Shown here piece by piece: positions 25,380 to 34,883 of a stretch of DNA of 64,000 bases. The position numbers and the translations under genes were made by a program. The DNA is from Saccharopolyspora erythraea (GTDB lineage Bacteria; Actinomycetota; Actinomycetes; Mycobacteriales; Pseudonocardiaceae). Below the pieces are notes generated by a model that was not told the origin of the DNA, did not search any database, and saw only the letters and a program-made list of their open reading frames with translations. Numbering within the stretch: position 1 is the first letter of the stretch; each line of letters begins with the position of its first letter. The stretch covers positions 2,976,001-3,040,000 of the forward strand of contig NZ_CP054839.1 of the NCBI RefSeq assembly GCF_018141105.1, in the 5' to 3' direction.

Positions 25380-26951
25380 GTGGCAGTCCCCACGCTGAGT
25401 CCGCAGCGTCGTGAGCGCCGTGGCGGCGGCAGCCCGGGTGGGCGGCTGCCGGGCCGCGCCGTGTGGGGACGAATGCTCCTGGCCGTGGCGGCGGGGTTCG
25501 CCTTGTACGCGGTCAGCCCACCGCACGACGTCTGGTGGCTGGCGCCGGTCGCGTTCGCGGGCTTCGCGCTGGTCGTGCTGGGCAGGCGGGCACGGGCGGG
25601 CTTCGGCTACGGCCTGCTGTTCGGCTTCGCGTTCATGCTCCCTCTGCTGGGGTGGTTGCAGGACTTCCTGAGCGCCCAGTTCGGACCGTGGCCGTGGATG
25701 GGAGTGGCGGCTGTCGAGGCCCTGTTCTTCGGTCTCGCCGGGGCCGGGATGGCCCGGGTGAGCCGGCTCGCGGCCGCTCCGGTGTGGATGGCCGCGGTGT
25801 TCGTGATCGCCGAGTCGCTGCGATCGAGCGTGCCGTTCGGCGGGTTCCCCTGGGGGCGCCTGGCTTTCACCCAGGCCACCGGAGCCCTGCTCCCGCTGGC
25901 GTCGCTGGGCGGCGCCGTGCTCGTCACCTTCGCGGTCGCGCTGACCGGTGCGGCGCTCGCGCAGTTCGTCACCCGGCTGCGCGAACGCCGCGGTCTGGTG
26001 GCACCGGTGGCGACGGCACTGGTCCCTGTGCTCGCGGGGCTCGCGGCACTGCCGACGATCGGCACGGACCCCAACGCGGGGAGTGCAAGGGTCGCCGTCA
26101 TCCAGGGCAACGCGCCCGACATCGGGCTCGACCTGCTCTACGAGGACGACGTCCTGCACGACAACCACATGCGGGCCGCGGACCGCTTCGCAGACGACGT
26201 CCGGGCCGGCCGGACACCGCGCCCGGACCTCGTCGTACTGCCAGAACAGGTCGGTTCGTGGGGGCCCGCGAAGTACGACCCCGAGCTGAGCAGGATCGCC
26301 GCGGAGCTCAGCGTGCCGATGCTCGTCGGCGGCCTGGGCGTTGACGAGGACGGGCAGCTGCGCAACAAGATCGTGCAGTGGGACCCGGTGACCGGTCCGG
26401 GCGGCGAGTACGACAAGCAGCACCTGGTGCCCTTCGCCGAGACGATCCCGATGCGTCCGGTCGCCCGCTTGGTGAGCCCGTTCGTCGACCGCTTCGAGCG
26501 CGACATGGTTCCCGGCGAGCGACCCGGAGTGCTCGACGCCGGACCGGCCAGGGTGGGGCTGGGGATGTGCTACGACGTCGCTTACGACGACGTGTTCACC
26601 GGTGCCACCCGGGAGGGCGCCACGCTGCTGGCGGTGCCGACCAACAACGCCTGGTACGGCCACTCGGAGATGAGCTACCAGCAGCTGGCGATGTCGCGGT
26701 TGCGCGCGGTCGAGCACGGCCGCGCGGTCGTGGTGGCCGCGACCAGCGGCGTGAGCGCGATCGTGCGGCCCGACGGCACGGTCGCGCAGCAGACCGGGCA
26801 GTTCGTCGCGCAGAACCTCGTGGGCGAGGTGCCGCTGCGATCGAGCGGCACACCGGCGACCTGGCTGGGCAGCGCCCCGCTGTGGGTGCTGGTGGCGTTG
26901 GGGGCTGGAGCGGTCGTGTTCACCCTGCGGAGGCGTTCCCGGGACGTGTGA
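25380..26951 (+). CDS. lnt: Apolipoprotein N-acyltransferase
   Basis: About 523 residues from GTG 25380, which has GAGAAGG 8 bp upstream; ATGs at 25362 and 25326 are in frame. The N-terminal half has six or more membrane helices ([17 protein letters not shown] onward). The nitrilase-like domain carries the catalytic triad: Glu in LPEQVGSW, Lys in [11 protein letters not shown] and Cys in [12 protein letters not shown]. It adds the third acyl chain to lipoproteins at the membrane. It is followed by the Ppm gene, the arrangement in which the two are fused as Ppm1 in M. tuberculosis. Confidence 0.94.
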   Translation: MAVPTLSPQRRERRGGGSPGGRLPGRAVWGRMLLAVAAGFALYAVSPPHDVWWLAPVAFAGFALVVLGRRARAGFGYGLLFGFAFMLPLLGWLQDFLSAQFGPWPWMGVAAVEALFFGLAGAGMARVSRLAAAPVWMAAVFVIAESLRSSVPFGGFPWGRLAFTQATGALLPLASLGGAVLVTFAVALTGAALAQFVTRLRERRGLVAPVATALVPVLAGLAALPTIGTDPNAGSARVAVIQGNAPDIGLDLLYEDDVLHDNHMRAADRFADDVRAGRTPRPDLVVLPEQVGSWGPAKYDPELSRIAAELSVPMLVGGLGVDEDGQLRNKIVQWDPVTGPGGEYDKQHLVPFAETIPMRPVARLVSPFVDRFERDMVPGERPGVLDAGPARVGLGMCYDVAYDDVFTGATREGATLLAVPTNNAWYGHSEMSYQQLAMSRLRAVEHGRAVVVAATSGVSAIVRPDGTVAQQTGQFVAQNLVGEVPLRSSGTPATWLGSAPLWVLVALGAGAVVFTLRRRSRDV

Positions 26952-27022
26952 GGGCCATCGAAGCGCCCGAGAAGGTATTCGACGTACTGCCGACGCGTCC
27001 CGGCGTCGGCAAGGAGGAATGG

Positions 27023-27811
27023 ATGGCGAAGCGGCAAGACCCCCTCGACGGCCCGGCGGGGAGTCCCGGCTCGGCAGTGGTGGTGATCCCCACCTACAAC
27101 GAGCGGGACAACCTGGGCCCCATCGTGGACCGCTTGCTGACCGCGCTGCCGCAGGTGCACGTGCTGGTCGTCGACGACGGCAGTCCAGACGGAACGGGTG
27201 AGGTCGCCGACCGGATCGCCGCGGACGACGAGCGGGTGCACGTGATGCACCGGACGCAGAAGGCGGGTCTCGGCGCTGCCTACGTCGCCGGGTTCGAGTG
27301 GGCGCTGCAGCGCGACTACGAGGCCGTCATAGAGATGGACGCCGACGGCTCGCACTCCCCGGAGGAGCTGCCCCGGCTGTTCGCGGCGCTGGCCACCGGC
27401 GCCGACGTGGTGATCGGATCCCGCTACGTGCCGGGTGGGCGCGTGGTCAACTGGCCCTGGCACCGCGAGGCGCTGTCGCGGGGCGCGAACCTCTACTCCA
27501 AGCTCGCCCTGGGGCTCTCGATCAACGACATCACCGCCGGCTACCGCGTGTACCGCCGCGAGGTGCTGGAGAAGCTCGACCTGCGCGGCGTGGAGTCGGC
27601 GGGCTACTGCTTCCAGGTGGACCTGACGTGGCGCGCGGTGAAGGCGGGCTGCACCGTGGTGGAGGCCCCGATCACCTTCATCGAGCGCGAGGTCGGCGAG
27701 TCGAAGATGAGCGGCTCGGTCGTGCGCGAGGCGTTGCTGCGCGTGACCGAGTGGGGGGTGCGCCGCCGAGGCGGTCAGGCGCTGGACCTGCTGCGGCGGA
27801 CCTTGCGCTGA
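27023..27811 (+). CDS. ppm: Polyprenol monophosphomannose synthase (GT2)
   Basis: 262 residues from the ATG at 27023, with AAGGAGG 5 bp upstream; the overlapping ATG at 27019 is out of frame. The GT2 fold shows [24 protein letters not shown] and [13 protein letters not shown], with the acidic nucleotide- and metal-binding residues. It transfers mannose from GDP-mannose to polyprenyl phosphate for lipoarabinomannan and protein mannosylation. No membrane anchor is present, so it may depend on the neighbouring Lnt protein, as separate Lnt and Ppm pairs do in other actinobacteria. Confidence 0.94.
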   Translation: MAKRQDPLDGPAGSPGSAVVVIPTYNERDNLGPIVDRLLTALPQVHVLVVDDGSPDGTGEVADRIAADDERVHVMHRTQKAGLGAAYVAGFEWALQRDYEAVIEMDADGSHSPEELPRLFAALATGADVVIGSRYVPGGRVVNWPWHREALSRGANLYSKLALGLSINDITAGYRVYRREVLEKLDLRGVESAGYCFQVDLTWRAVKAGCTVVEAPITFIEREVGESKMSGSVVREALLRVTEWGVRRRGGQALDLLRRTLR

Positions 27812-27821
27812 ACGCGGAAAA

Positions 27822-27852
27822 GCGCCTGGGCACCCCGACGGGGCCCAGGCGC
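27822..27852. terminator. Bidirectional terminator between ppm and rbpA
   Basis: GCGCCTGGGC (27822-27831) and GCCCAGGCGC (27843-27852) form a perfect 10-bp stem with an 11-base loop. It is preceded by AAAA on the plus strand, which gives UUUU for the minus-strand transcript. It lies between the 3' ends of convergent genes. Confidence 0.7.
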
Positions 27853-27872
27853 CGGCAATGCCGTGCTCTCGC

Positions 27873-28217
27873 TCAGGCGGAGTGGCTGCGGCGGCCGCGC
27901 AGCATCTCGAGCCGCTCGTTGAGCAGCTCCTCCAGTTCGGGGATGCTGCGGCGCTCGAGCAGCATGTCCCAGTGGGTGCGCGGCGGCTTGGCCTTCTTCT
28001 GCTCCGGCTCGCTGCCGTCGATGATCTTCGACTCGGTGCCGTGCAGGCGGCACTCCCAAGTCGGGGGGATTTCGGCGTCGTCGGAGAACGGCACCTCGAA
28101 CTCGTGGTCCTTGGTGCAGGCGTAGCGCACCGTCCGGCGCGGTGCGAGGTCGTGGTTACGGTCGGTCTCGTAGCTGACCGCTCCGAGCCGGCTGCCACGC
28201 AGAACGCGATCGGCCAT
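27873..28217 (-). CDS. rbpA: RbpA, RNA polymerase-binding protein
   Basis: 114 residues from ATG 28217 with AAGGA 8 bp upstream. The N-terminal tail (ADRVLRGSRLGAVSYETDRN), the core domain with two cysteines (YACTKDHEF and WECRLHG), and the C-terminal sigma-interacting helix (THWDMLLERRSIPELEELL) are all present. RbpA binds RNA polymerase and the primary sigma factor and stabilises the open complex; it also affects rifampicin tolerance. A SigR/SigH-like promoter lies about 60 bp upstream. The gene is convergent with ppm, as in mycobacteria. Confidence 0.97.
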   Translation of the reverse strand: MADRVLRGSRLGAVSYETDRNHDLAPRRTVRYACTKDHEFEVPFSDDAEIPPTWECRLHGTESKIIDGSEPEQKKAKPPRTHWDMLLERRSIPELEELLNERLEMLRGRRSHSA

Positions 28218-28274
28218 GACGGTTCCTTTCACTTCGGCCCGGTGGGAGCCCGGGCGGTTGTGCTCACCGAGTGC

Positions 28275-28302
28275 AACGACGGCGGTCCCGTCATCTGTTC
28301 CC
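28275..28302 (-). promoter_or_regulatory. SigR/SigH-type (thiol-stress) promoter of rbpA
   Basis: Read on the minus strand, GGGAACA (28302-28296) and CGTT (28278-28275) are separated by 17 bases. This matches the established SigH/SigR consensus of GGGAAYA, a 16-17 base spacer and CGTT. The leader would be about 50 bases. RbpA is a known member of the SigR regulon in Streptomyces coelicolor, so position and motif agree. Confidence 0.7.
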
Positions 28303-28701
28303 GGCGTAGGTCTTCTGGTCGCCGTCGGTGACGTTCTTCACCCGTCAACGAAAGCTGCACCCCTAGAGATGCAGTCGGTCCGCGTTCGTGACGCGTTATC
28401 CCCCTGACAATCTATAGGTGCGTTCGAACGGGTGATAGTGCCAGATGAAGAGTCACTCAAGCCACGCGAGGTGGGGGTGAAGGCGGGAGAGTGGGACGGA
28501 GATCACGACACCCGCCTGTAGTCTTGACGCGCGAATCGATAACGGAATGTAGCCACATTGGGTTCCAGTCTGTCACGACGCTGTGTACCGGCATATTCCG
28601 TTCCCGGGGCCACCGCGGCGGACGTCGTCACTGGCTTGGAGCAATGCACTTTCGATTCCAGAGTGCGACCAAACGGTTACCGTAAGTACACAACGAAGTT
28701 C
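28303..28701. other. Non-coding interval upstream of rbpA
   Basis: About 400 bp with no convincing coding frame. It lies between the rbpA promoter and the 3' end of the transporter gene. It is less GC-rich than its surroundings (for example 28395-28445 and 28520-28560) and may hold a second, housekeeping rbpA promoter. No RNA gene was recognised. Confidence 0.4.
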
Positions 28702-30108
28702 TCACAGCACGGCCGGCGGCCGGTTGCCGACCGCCTCGATCGCCCGGCGCACCGGAACCAGCGCGACCAGGACCAGGCCGATGGCGAAGAACACCACGAG
28801 CGAGATGATGGCCAGCCGGAACGACCCGGTCGCCTGCCCCACACCCGCGAACACCAGCGGGCCCAGCCACGAGGTCGAGCGCTCGCCGACCTCGTAGAGC
28901 GAGAAGTACTCCGCCTCCTTGCCCTCCGGGACCATCTGGCTGAAAAGCGAGCGCGACAACGCGTTGGTGCCGCCGAGCACCAGGCCGATCCCGACCGCCA
29001 GGCCGTAGAACTGCAGCGCCTGCCCGGCCTGCACGAAGTACGCGGCGCCGAGCACCAGGATCCAGCACACCAGGCTGACCATGATCGTCTTCTTGGCGCC
29101 GAACCGCCGGGCCGCCCTGCCGTGCAGCACGCCGCCGACGAACGCGATGAACTGCACGATCAGCAGCGTGATGATCAGCGAGTCCTGCGGGAGCTTCAGT
29201 TCCAGGCTGCCGTACTGCGCCGAGACGTTGGCCACCGTGGCGATGCCGTCGGTGTAGACCATGTAGGCGCCCAGGAAGCCGAGGGTCAGCGGGAAATGCC
29301 GCGCCCCCTTCACGGTCGAGGCGAGTTGCTTGAAGCCGGCCGTGAGCGCAGACGCCCCGCGCTCGGTTCCCTCCGGCCGACGGTGCCGGCGCAGCGCCGC
29401 GAGCGGCAGGAGCGTGAACGCCGCCCACCAGACGCCGGAGGAGACGAACACCAGGCGCACCGCGGTCTCGGTGCTCAGCCCCACGGCGTCGTGGCCGAGG
29501 TAGAGCACCAGGTGCAAACCGAGCGCGAGACCGCCGCCCAGGTAGCCGAACGCCCATCCGCGTGAGGAAAGCTGGTCCCGCTCATCGGCGTCGGCGATCT
29601 CGGGCAGGAACGAGTAGTAGACGACGACCGACGCCCCGAAGCAGATGTTGGCCGCGATGAACATCGCGACGCCGAACTGCCAGTTGCTTCCCGCGACCAG
29701 TGCGAGCATCGCGGTGGCCAGCGCGCCGCCGAAGGCGAACGACGCGAGCATCGCGCGCTTGTTCTGAGTCCGGTCGGCGATCGCGCCGGTGATCGGCAGG
29801 ACCAGCACCTGCACCACGGTCGCCACCGACAGCAGGTAGCCCCAGAGCGATCCCGCCGGGAAGGACAGCCCCAGCAACGAGATGTCGCACCGCTGCAGGG
29901 CGTTGTCCCCGGGGCAGGCGTTGACTCCGTTGCGCGCGACATCGGCGCGGGCGGACTCGGTGGCCACGGAGGTCAGGTACAGCGAGAGGAATACCGTCGT
30001 CACCGAGGTCGGGAACACCGAGTTGGCCCAGTCGTACCAGCACCAACCCCGCTGTTCCCGGCGCCGCCCCGCGGCGTCCGGTGCGAGCTCGCTGTCCATC
30101 ACGCTCAT
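28702..30108 (-). CDS. MFS transporter, UMF1 family
   Basis: 468 residues with about 12 membrane helices. The N-terminus GWCWYDWANSVFPTSVTTVF is the hallmark of the UMF1/Atg22-like group (YDWANS). ADRTQNKRAMLASFAFGG is the loop between helices 2 and 3. The central loop (RRHRRPEGTERG) is basic. The substrate is unknown; relatives are suggested to export amino acids or metabolites. It lies 104 bp downstream of the phosphodiesterase gene, on the same strand. Confidence 0.88.
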   Translation of the reverse strand: MSVMDSELAPDAAGRRREQRGWCWYDWANSVFPTSVTTVFLSLYLTSVATESARADVARNGVNACPGDNALQRCDISLLGLSFPAGSLWGYLLSVATVVQVLVLPITGAIADRTQNKRAMLASFAFGGALATAMLALVAGSNWQFGVAMFIAANICFGASVVVYYSFLPEIADADERDQLSSRGWAFGYLGGGLALGLHLVLYLGHDAVGLSTETAVRLVFVSSGVWWAAFTLLPLAALRRHRRPEGTERGASALTAGFKQLASTVKGARHFPLTLGFLGAYMVYTDGIATVANVSAQYGSLELKLPQDSLIITLLIVQFIAFVGGVLHGRAARRFGAKKTIMVSLVCWILVLGAAYFVQAGQALQFYGLAVGIGLVLGGTNALSRSLFSQMVPEGKEAEYFSLYEVGERSTSWLGPLVFAGVGQATGSFRLAIISLVVFFAIGLVLVALVPVRRAIEAVGNRPPAVL

Positions 30109-30212
30109 CCGTTCGGTCCCTCCAGCCCGTGCTCACCTGTTCGGGGGTAACCGGACTGTACTGGCTCACTCAGGACGGAGAAGGATCACGCGCTGACAAT
30201 GCGTATTTCCAC

Positions 30213-31022
30213 TCAAGCGGGTCCGGAATCGGAGAGCCGGTCCTCGACCTCCGCCGGGAACTGGTCCCGCGCCCGCAACACCTCGCGCAGCACGTCCGGG
30301 CGGTCGGTGACCACGCCGTCCACCCCGATGTCGAGCAGCGCTTCCATGGTCGCCGCGTCGTCGACGGTCCAGGTGTGAACCTCGAATCCCCACTTGTGCG
30401 CGGCGCGGACGAAACGCGGGTCCACCACGTGCACCCGGCCGTGGTGCGGCGGCACCTGCGCCGCGCACCCGTTGATCCGCGGACGCATCGGCCAGCCGCC
30501 CCAGCGGGAGGCGACCCAGAGGAAGGTCGCGGCGCGCTGCCCCATGGAGGTCAGCAGCCGGTCGTCGGCGCGGCGTCGCAGGGCGTCGATCCGCCGGTCG
30601 TCGAACGCGGCCAGGCAGACCCGGTCCCACGCGTCGTGGGCGCGGATCGCGTCGAGGACGGGCTGCACCGCGGAGTCGGCCTTGACGTCGATGTTGAAGA
30701 AGGTGTGCGGCAGCTCCTCGAGCACGTCGTCGAGCCTGCTCACCGGTTCGCGGCCGCCGATCAGCGCTGAACCGACCGCCGACCAGGGCAGACGCCGGAT
30801 CGCGCCGCGACCGTCGGTCGTGCGGTCGAGCGTGGCGTCGTGGTGCACGACCACCACGCCGTCGGCGGTGGCGTGCACGTCGGTCTCGATGTAGTGGAAG
30901 CCCTCCTCGGCGGCACGCTGGAACGCGCTGAGCGAGTTCTCCATGTCGTGCAGTTCCCCGATGTGCCATCCGCGGTGGGCGAAGGCCCGCGGCCATGGTC
31001 CTTGAAGGAAAGGGTGCGTCAC
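30213..31022 (-). CDS. Glycerophosphodiester phosphodiesterase
   Basis: About 269 residues from GTG 31022, which follows GGGGG. The GDPD signature is complete: AHRGWHIGELHDMENSL with His-Arg and Glu-Asn, then YIETDVHATADG and VVVHHDATLDRTT. It hydrolyses glycerophosphodiesters such as glycerophosphocholine to glycerol 3-phosphate and an alcohol. No signal peptide is seen, so it probably acts in the cytoplasm. Longer upstream starts would add a low-complexity segment without support. Confidence 0.92.
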   Translation of the reverse strand: MTHPFLQGPWPRAFAHRGWHIGELHDMENSLSAFQRAAEEGFHYIETDVHATADGVVVVHHDATLDRTTDGRGAIRRLPWSAVGSALIGGREPVSRLDDVLEELPHTFFNIDVKADSAVQPVLDAIRAHDAWDRVCLAAFDDRRIDALRRRADDRLLTSMGQRAATFLWVASRWGGWPMRPRINGCAAQVPPHHGRVHVVDPRFVRAAHKWGFEVHTWTVDDAATMEALLDIGVDGVVTDRPDVLREVLRARDQFPAEVEDRLSDSGPA

Positions 31023-31090
31023 GGCCCCCACTGTGCCGGATCGGCGTGGCGGCACCGCGCTCGCGGGGGTGCCGGTTAGCGTTGTCGGCC

Positions 31091-31441
31091 GTGGAGCCCC
31101 TGCACGAGACCGCACGTCCGCGCGCGATCCGACACTGCGCCTGGTGCGGGCGGCGCATACCGGAGGCGGGCAGGCAAGGCCGTCCGAGGATGTACTGCGC
31201 CCAGTCGTGCAGGCAGCGCGCCTACGAGCGCCGGACCGCCGTGCAGCGCGGCGGCCTCCCGGAAGACGCGGTCGTGCTGTCGGCCACGGAGCTGGCCAAC
31301 CTGCAGGACCGCCTGTTCCAGCTGCGCTGCGCCGCCGAGGACGTCGTCACCGCGGCCGAGGACGGGGCCTCGTCGGAGGAGCTTCGCAAGATGGCCGCGC
31401 AGGTCGTGGACGTGGCCGTTGAGCTGGAAAGACTCCGGTGA
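31091..31441 (+). CDS. Small zinc-ribbon-like protein of unknown function
   Basis: 116 residues from GTG 31091, divergent from the phosphodiesterase gene. The N-terminal part has a probable zinc site, HCAWCGRRIPEAG then YCAQSCRQRAYERR, giving C-x2-C and C-x3-C pairs as in short bacterial treble-clef proteins. The C-terminal half is a predicted helical coiled segment (LQDRLFQLRCAAEDVVTAAE). I do not recognise a named family. A role in nucleic-acid or protein binding is only a guess from the fold type. Confidence 0.72.
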   Translation: MEPLHETARPRAIRHCAWCGRRIPEAGRQGRPRMYCAQSCRQRAYERRTAVQRGGLPEDAVVLSATELANLQDRLFQLRCAAEDVVTAAEDGASSEELRKMAAQVVDVAVELERLR

Positions 31442-31549
31442 GAGTGGTCACGTCGCCGATTTGAGATCGAACCGAGCATTGTCACCTCCCGGTCGCGGGG
31501 TCAGGATGTACGCCCGAGCCCGCCCCGACCGGCGTGAGGAATCGATGTC

Positions 31550-32233
31550 GTGCGCTTGAACCCTGCGGCCCGTGGACTGCGCCGCGCCGAACTGATCACC
31601 GCCGACCCGCTCGCCTCGATGACGTTCCACGAGGCATTGCTGGGTTGGATGCCGATGCAGACCGGTGCCGGGTTCGACTGCTGGATAGGCAACCGCAGGT
31701 GTGCGTCGGTGCGCGGCAGGAAGGCGGGGGAGGCGACCGAGCTGCGGGTCGTGTTCGCCGGGGGCCAGCACGACGGGTCGCTGACCGGGCCCGACGACGC
31801 GAGCGCGGGGATGACCAGGGGGCGCGCGCAGCACGGCCCCTGGGCTCCCGGACCGCGGCCGGGGGAGCCGTGCTGGGTCGAGCTGTTCGCGGCCGAGGCC
31901 GAGCGCGCGGACGGATTCTGGACCGAGACGTTGAACTGGACGGTCTCGGACGCGGTGTACGCCGTCGGTGGGCGCGCGGTCGCCGGACGGACCGGGCGCC
32001 AGGTCGATGGCCGGTGGGGCTGGCTGTGCTACTTCGCGGTCGAGGACATCGACGTGGCGGGCAACCGGGTGATCGAGCTCGGCGGCACCGTCGTCGACTG
32101 GGCGCGGCACCCGCTGCTCGGCGACACGGTGGTGTTCCGCGACCCGGTCGGCGTGGTGAGCGCCCTGGCCGGCACCGGTGAGCGGTGGGGCGGTCAGCAC
32201 TCCGGGGAGGACAGCTCGCCGAGCACGCGGTGA
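31550..32233 (+). CDS. VOC (glyoxalase/bleomycin-resistance) family protein
   Basis: 227 residues from GTG, with GAGGA 10 bp upstream. Two VOC modules are visible: the first around SMTFHEALLGWMPMQ, the second around GEPCWVELFAAEAERADGFWTETLNW and GWLCYFAVEDIDVAGNRVIELGG. The arrangement resembles mycobacterial Cfp30B-type proteins. No catalytic function can be assigned. Its 3' end overlaps the convergent recombinase gene by 40 bp. Confidence 0.82.
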   Translation: MRLNPAARGLRRAELITADPLASMTFHEALLGWMPMQTGAGFDCWIGNRRCASVRGRKAGEATELRVVFAGGQHDGSLTGPDDASAGMTRGRAQHGPWAPGPRPGEPCWVELFAAEAERADGFWTETLNWTVSDAVYAVGGRAVAGRTGRQVDGRWGWLCYFAVEDIDVAGNRVIELGGTVVDWARHPLLGDTVVFRDPVGVVSALAGTGERWGGQHSGEDSSPSTR

Positions 32234-33183
32234 GTGCGGTTCGCGCGCACCGACAGCCGCTGCTCCCGCGCGGTCACGTCGATGTAGGTCTGGCTGGAGT
32301 TGATCGAGGCGTGGCCGAGCAGCTTGGCGATCTCCGCGGCGCTTGCCCCGTCCTCGGCCAGCCGGGTGGCGAAGGTGTGCCGCAACGCGTGGACCATCGC
32401 ACCGCGCTGGACCCGGTCGGACACTCCCGCCGCGCGGAGCGACTGGCGCACCAGGTACTGCAGCCCGCCGCGTCGCAACGGCTCCTCGCGGTGGTCGACG
32501 AACAGCGGGTCCGATCCGGGCAGGCGGTCGCCGAAGCGGGCGCGGCGCGTCGCCATGTAGTTCTGGATCACGGTGTCGAGGGCGTCCTCGATCGGGATGG
32601 AGCGGTTCTTGCCGCCCTTGCCGCGCACGTGGAGCCTGCGATCGCCCGCGCGACCGGCCAGCGACCCCACCCTCAGGTCGAGCAGTTCCGCTGAGCGCAC
32701 ACCCGTGCACAGCAGCGTGGCGAGCACCGCGAGGTCGCGCTCCGGCCAGGGGTTGCGGGCGCGACGCACGCCCGCCGACACCGTGCGCAGCAGGCGTTCG
32801 GGCGTGTCCTCGCCCTGCAGCGGCTTCGGGGTGGCCGGCGAGGTGCGGGGCTTGGGGATGACCTGCATCGGGTTGCCGCCGACGACGCCCTCCACGACCA
32901 GGAATCCGAAGAAGCCGTTCCACGTCGACCACGTGCGGGTGACCGACGACGCCGAGCGCGCCGCGGCGTGCCGGGCGAAGGCCGAACGCAGCACCGACGT
33001 CGTCAGCTCGTCGACCGGCAGATCGGCGGTGCCGCGGCCGGTGAGCTCGGCCAGCTCACCGGCCACGGCCGTCAGGTCGAGGCGGTAGGCGCGCAGGGAG
33101 TTCGCGGCGAGCTTCCTGGCCTGCAGATGCTCCAGGTACACCTCGATCCAGTGCGCAACCGACGCGTCTTCCTGCCGTGGCAC
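32194..33183 (-). CDS. Tyrosine recombinase/integrase (Xer-like)
   Basis: 329 residues. An N-terminal SAM-like core-binding domain (VAHWIEVYLEHLQARKLAANSL) precedes the catalytic domain, with Arg in CTGVRSAELLDL, Lys in RGKGGKNRSIP, His-Arg in HALRHTFATRL, His in LLGHASINSS and the nucleophile Tyr in QTYIDV. All six catalytic positions are intact, so it is probably active. It resembles XerC/XerD-type enzymes rather than phage integrases with long arm-binding domains. No dif-like site was recognised next to it. Confidence 0.9.
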   Translation of the reverse strand: MPRQEDASVAHWIEVYLEHLQARKLAANSLRAYRLDLTAVAGELAELTGRGTADLPVDELTTSVLRSAFARHAAARSASSVTRTWSTWNGFFGFLVVEGVVGGNPMQVIPKPRTSPATPKPLQGEDTPERLLRTVSAGVRRARNPWPERDLAVLATLLCTGVRSAELLDLRVGSLAGRAGDRRLHVRGKGGKNRSIPIEDALDTVIQNYMATRRARFGDRLPGSDPLFVDHREEPLRRGGLQYLVRQSLRAAGVSDRVQRGAMVHALRHTFATRLAEDGASAAEIAKLLGHASINSSQTYIDVTAREQRLSVRANRTHRVLGELSSPEC

Positions 33184-33283
33184 AGCCGCACCTCCCGTTG
33201 ATCAACTCCGCGGGCCGATCGAACCAGACGGCCCCGACAGATCGAACGGGCGACCGGCGTGCGCGCCGAGCCGCCGCGGTCGG

Positions 33284-34639
33284 TCAGGAGTTGCGGATGA
33301 AGCGGTCCAGCACGCGGGTGCCGAAGCGCAGCGACTCGACCGGCACGCGCTCGTCCACGCCGTGGAACAGCGCGGCGAAGTCAAGGTCGGCGGGCAGCTT
33401 CAGCGGGACGAAGCCGAAGCAGTTCATGCCGAGCCTGCTGAACGACTTGGCGTCGGTGCCGCCGGACATCATGTACGGCAGCGTCCGCGCACCCGGGTCC
33501 TCGGCGATCAGCGCAGCGGTCATGTTATCGACGATCCGGCCTTCGAACTTCGTTTCGACCGGCGGCAGACCCACCCACTCGCGCTCCACGTCCGGACCGA
33601 GCAATTCGGCCAGCTCGCGGTCGAAAGCCTCCTCGCGGCCCGGCAGGATCCGGCAGTCCACGGCCGCCTCGGCCACCGAAGGGATCACGTTGTGCTTGTA
33701 ACCGGCGGTGAGCATCGTCGGGTTCGCGGTGTCGCGCAGCGTCGCACCCACGATCCGGGACAGGTTGCCGAGCTTGGCGACCGAACCGTCGATGTCGTCG
33801 TCGGGGAAGTCCCAGCCGGTCAGCTCGGTGACACCGTCGAGGAACTCGCGGACCGAGTCGGTGAGCACCAGCGGGAACCGGTGCTGGCCGAGCTTGGAGA
33901 CGGCGGTGGAAAGCTTGGTCACCGCGTTGTCGTCGTGGACCATCGAGCCGTGGCCAGCGCGGGCGCGCACCCGCAGCTTCAGCCACCGGATGCCCTTCTC
34001 GGCGGTTTGGACCAGGTAGGTGCGCACGCCGTCCTTGAGCGTGACGGAGAAGCCGCCGACCTCGCTGATCGCCTCAGTGCAGCCCTCGAACAGCTCCGGG
34101 CGGTGGTCGGCCAGCCACTGCGCGCCGTGGAAGCTGCCGGCCTCCTCGTCGGCGAGGAACGCGAAGACGATGTCGCGGGGCGGGGTGATGCCGTCCCGCT
34201 TGAGCCTGCGGGCCACTGCCAGGCTCATGGCGAGCATGTCCTTCATGTCGACCGCGCCGCGGCCCCACACGTAGCCGTCCTGCACCGCGCCCGAGAACGG
34301 GTGCACCGACCACTCTGCGGGGTCGGCGGGCACGACGTCGAGGTGACCGTGCACGAGCAGCCCACCGCGGTCGCTGTCGGCGCCGGGAAGCCGGGCGATG
34401 ACGTTGCCCCGGCCGGGATGGTCGCCGGACTCGACGTAGGTCGTCTCGTAGCCAACCTCGCTGAGCTTGGCCGCCACGTACTCGGCGGCCGCGCGCTCGC
34501 CGACCAGCGTGGCGGGGTCTCCGGTGTTGGTCGTGTCGATGCGGATGAGATCGCTGGCGAGGCTGACGACCTCGTCCTCGGCCTGCCTGAGCCCTGGGTC
34601 GTCGCCGCTGCCGGAAGTGGGATCGATGTGCTCACTCAC
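33284..34639 (-). CDS. M20/M25/M40 family metallopeptidase
   Basis: 451 residues. Zinc ligands and catalytic residues are in order: His-Leu-Asp in VHGHLDVVPADP, Asp in GRGAVDMKDMLA, the Glu pair in FLADEEAGSFHG, and a C-terminal His in LFHGVDERVPVESLRFG. A dimerisation lid domain sits in the middle (VRARAGHGSMVHDDNAV). It is a dipeptidase or deacylase of the ArgE/DapE/CPG2 superfamily; the substrate is unknown. The length is typical for the actinobacterial 'dipeptidase/deacylase' group. Confidence 0.92.
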   Translation of the reverse strand: MSEHIDPTSGSGDDPGLRQAEDEVVSLASDLIRIDTTNTGDPATLVGERAAAEYVAAKLSEVGYETTYVESGDHPGRGNVIARLPGADSDRGGLLVHGHLDVVPADPAEWSVHPFSGAVQDGYVWGRGAVDMKDMLAMSLAVARRLKRDGITPPRDIVFAFLADEEAGSFHGAQWLADHRPELFEGCTEAISEVGGFSVTLKDGVRTYLVQTAEKGIRWLKLRVRARAGHGSMVHDDNAVTKLSTAVSKLGQHRFPLVLTDSVREFLDGVTELTGWDFPDDDIDGSVAKLGNLSRIVGATLRDTANPTMLTAGYKHNVIPSVAEAAVDCRILPGREEAFDRELAELLGPDVEREWVGLPPVETKFEGRIVDNMTAALIAEDPGARTLPYMMSGGTDAKSFSRLGMNCFGFVPLKLPADLDFAALFHGVDERVPVESLRFGTRVLDRFIRNS

Positions 34640-34679
34640 CAGGCTTTTCTACCACCCGGGTGGCGCAGAGGGGGGTGGG

Positions 34680-34709
34680 TTGGGAGGCCACTGAGCGATC
34701 GGCTAATCT
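34680..34709 (+). promoter_or_regulatory. Probable promoter of the tRNA-Leu gene
   Basis: TTGGGA (34680-34685) and TAATCT (34704-34709) are spaced by 18 bp, and the tRNA begins 51 bp after the -10 box. The match is moderate. Confidence 0.4.
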
Positions 34710-34760
34710 TATGTACACAACACAGCGGGGCCGCCCGGAAGTGAAGGGCGGGCCCGAGGC

Positions 34761-34846
34761 GTCCGAGTGGCGGAATGGCAGACGCGCTAGCTTGAGGTGC
34801 TAGTGCCCTATTAATGGGCGTGGGGGTTCAAGTCCCCCCTCGGACA
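34761..34846 (+). tRNA. tRNA-Leu (anticodon GAG)
   Basis: Acceptor stem GTCCGAG pairs with CTCGGAC, followed by the A discriminator. The anticodon stem is CTAGC/GCTAG around the loop TTGAGGT, giving anticodon GAG (34794-34796), which reads CUC/CUU. A long class II variable arm (GCCCTATTAATGGGC) is present, as expected for leucine. The T arm contains GGTTCAAGTCC. CCA is not encoded. It reads towards the 3' end of the recombinase gene 38 bp away. Confidence 0.95.
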
Positions 34847-34883
34847 CGGAATTACCCCATATGTGCGGCGGTGTCGCCGCTGG

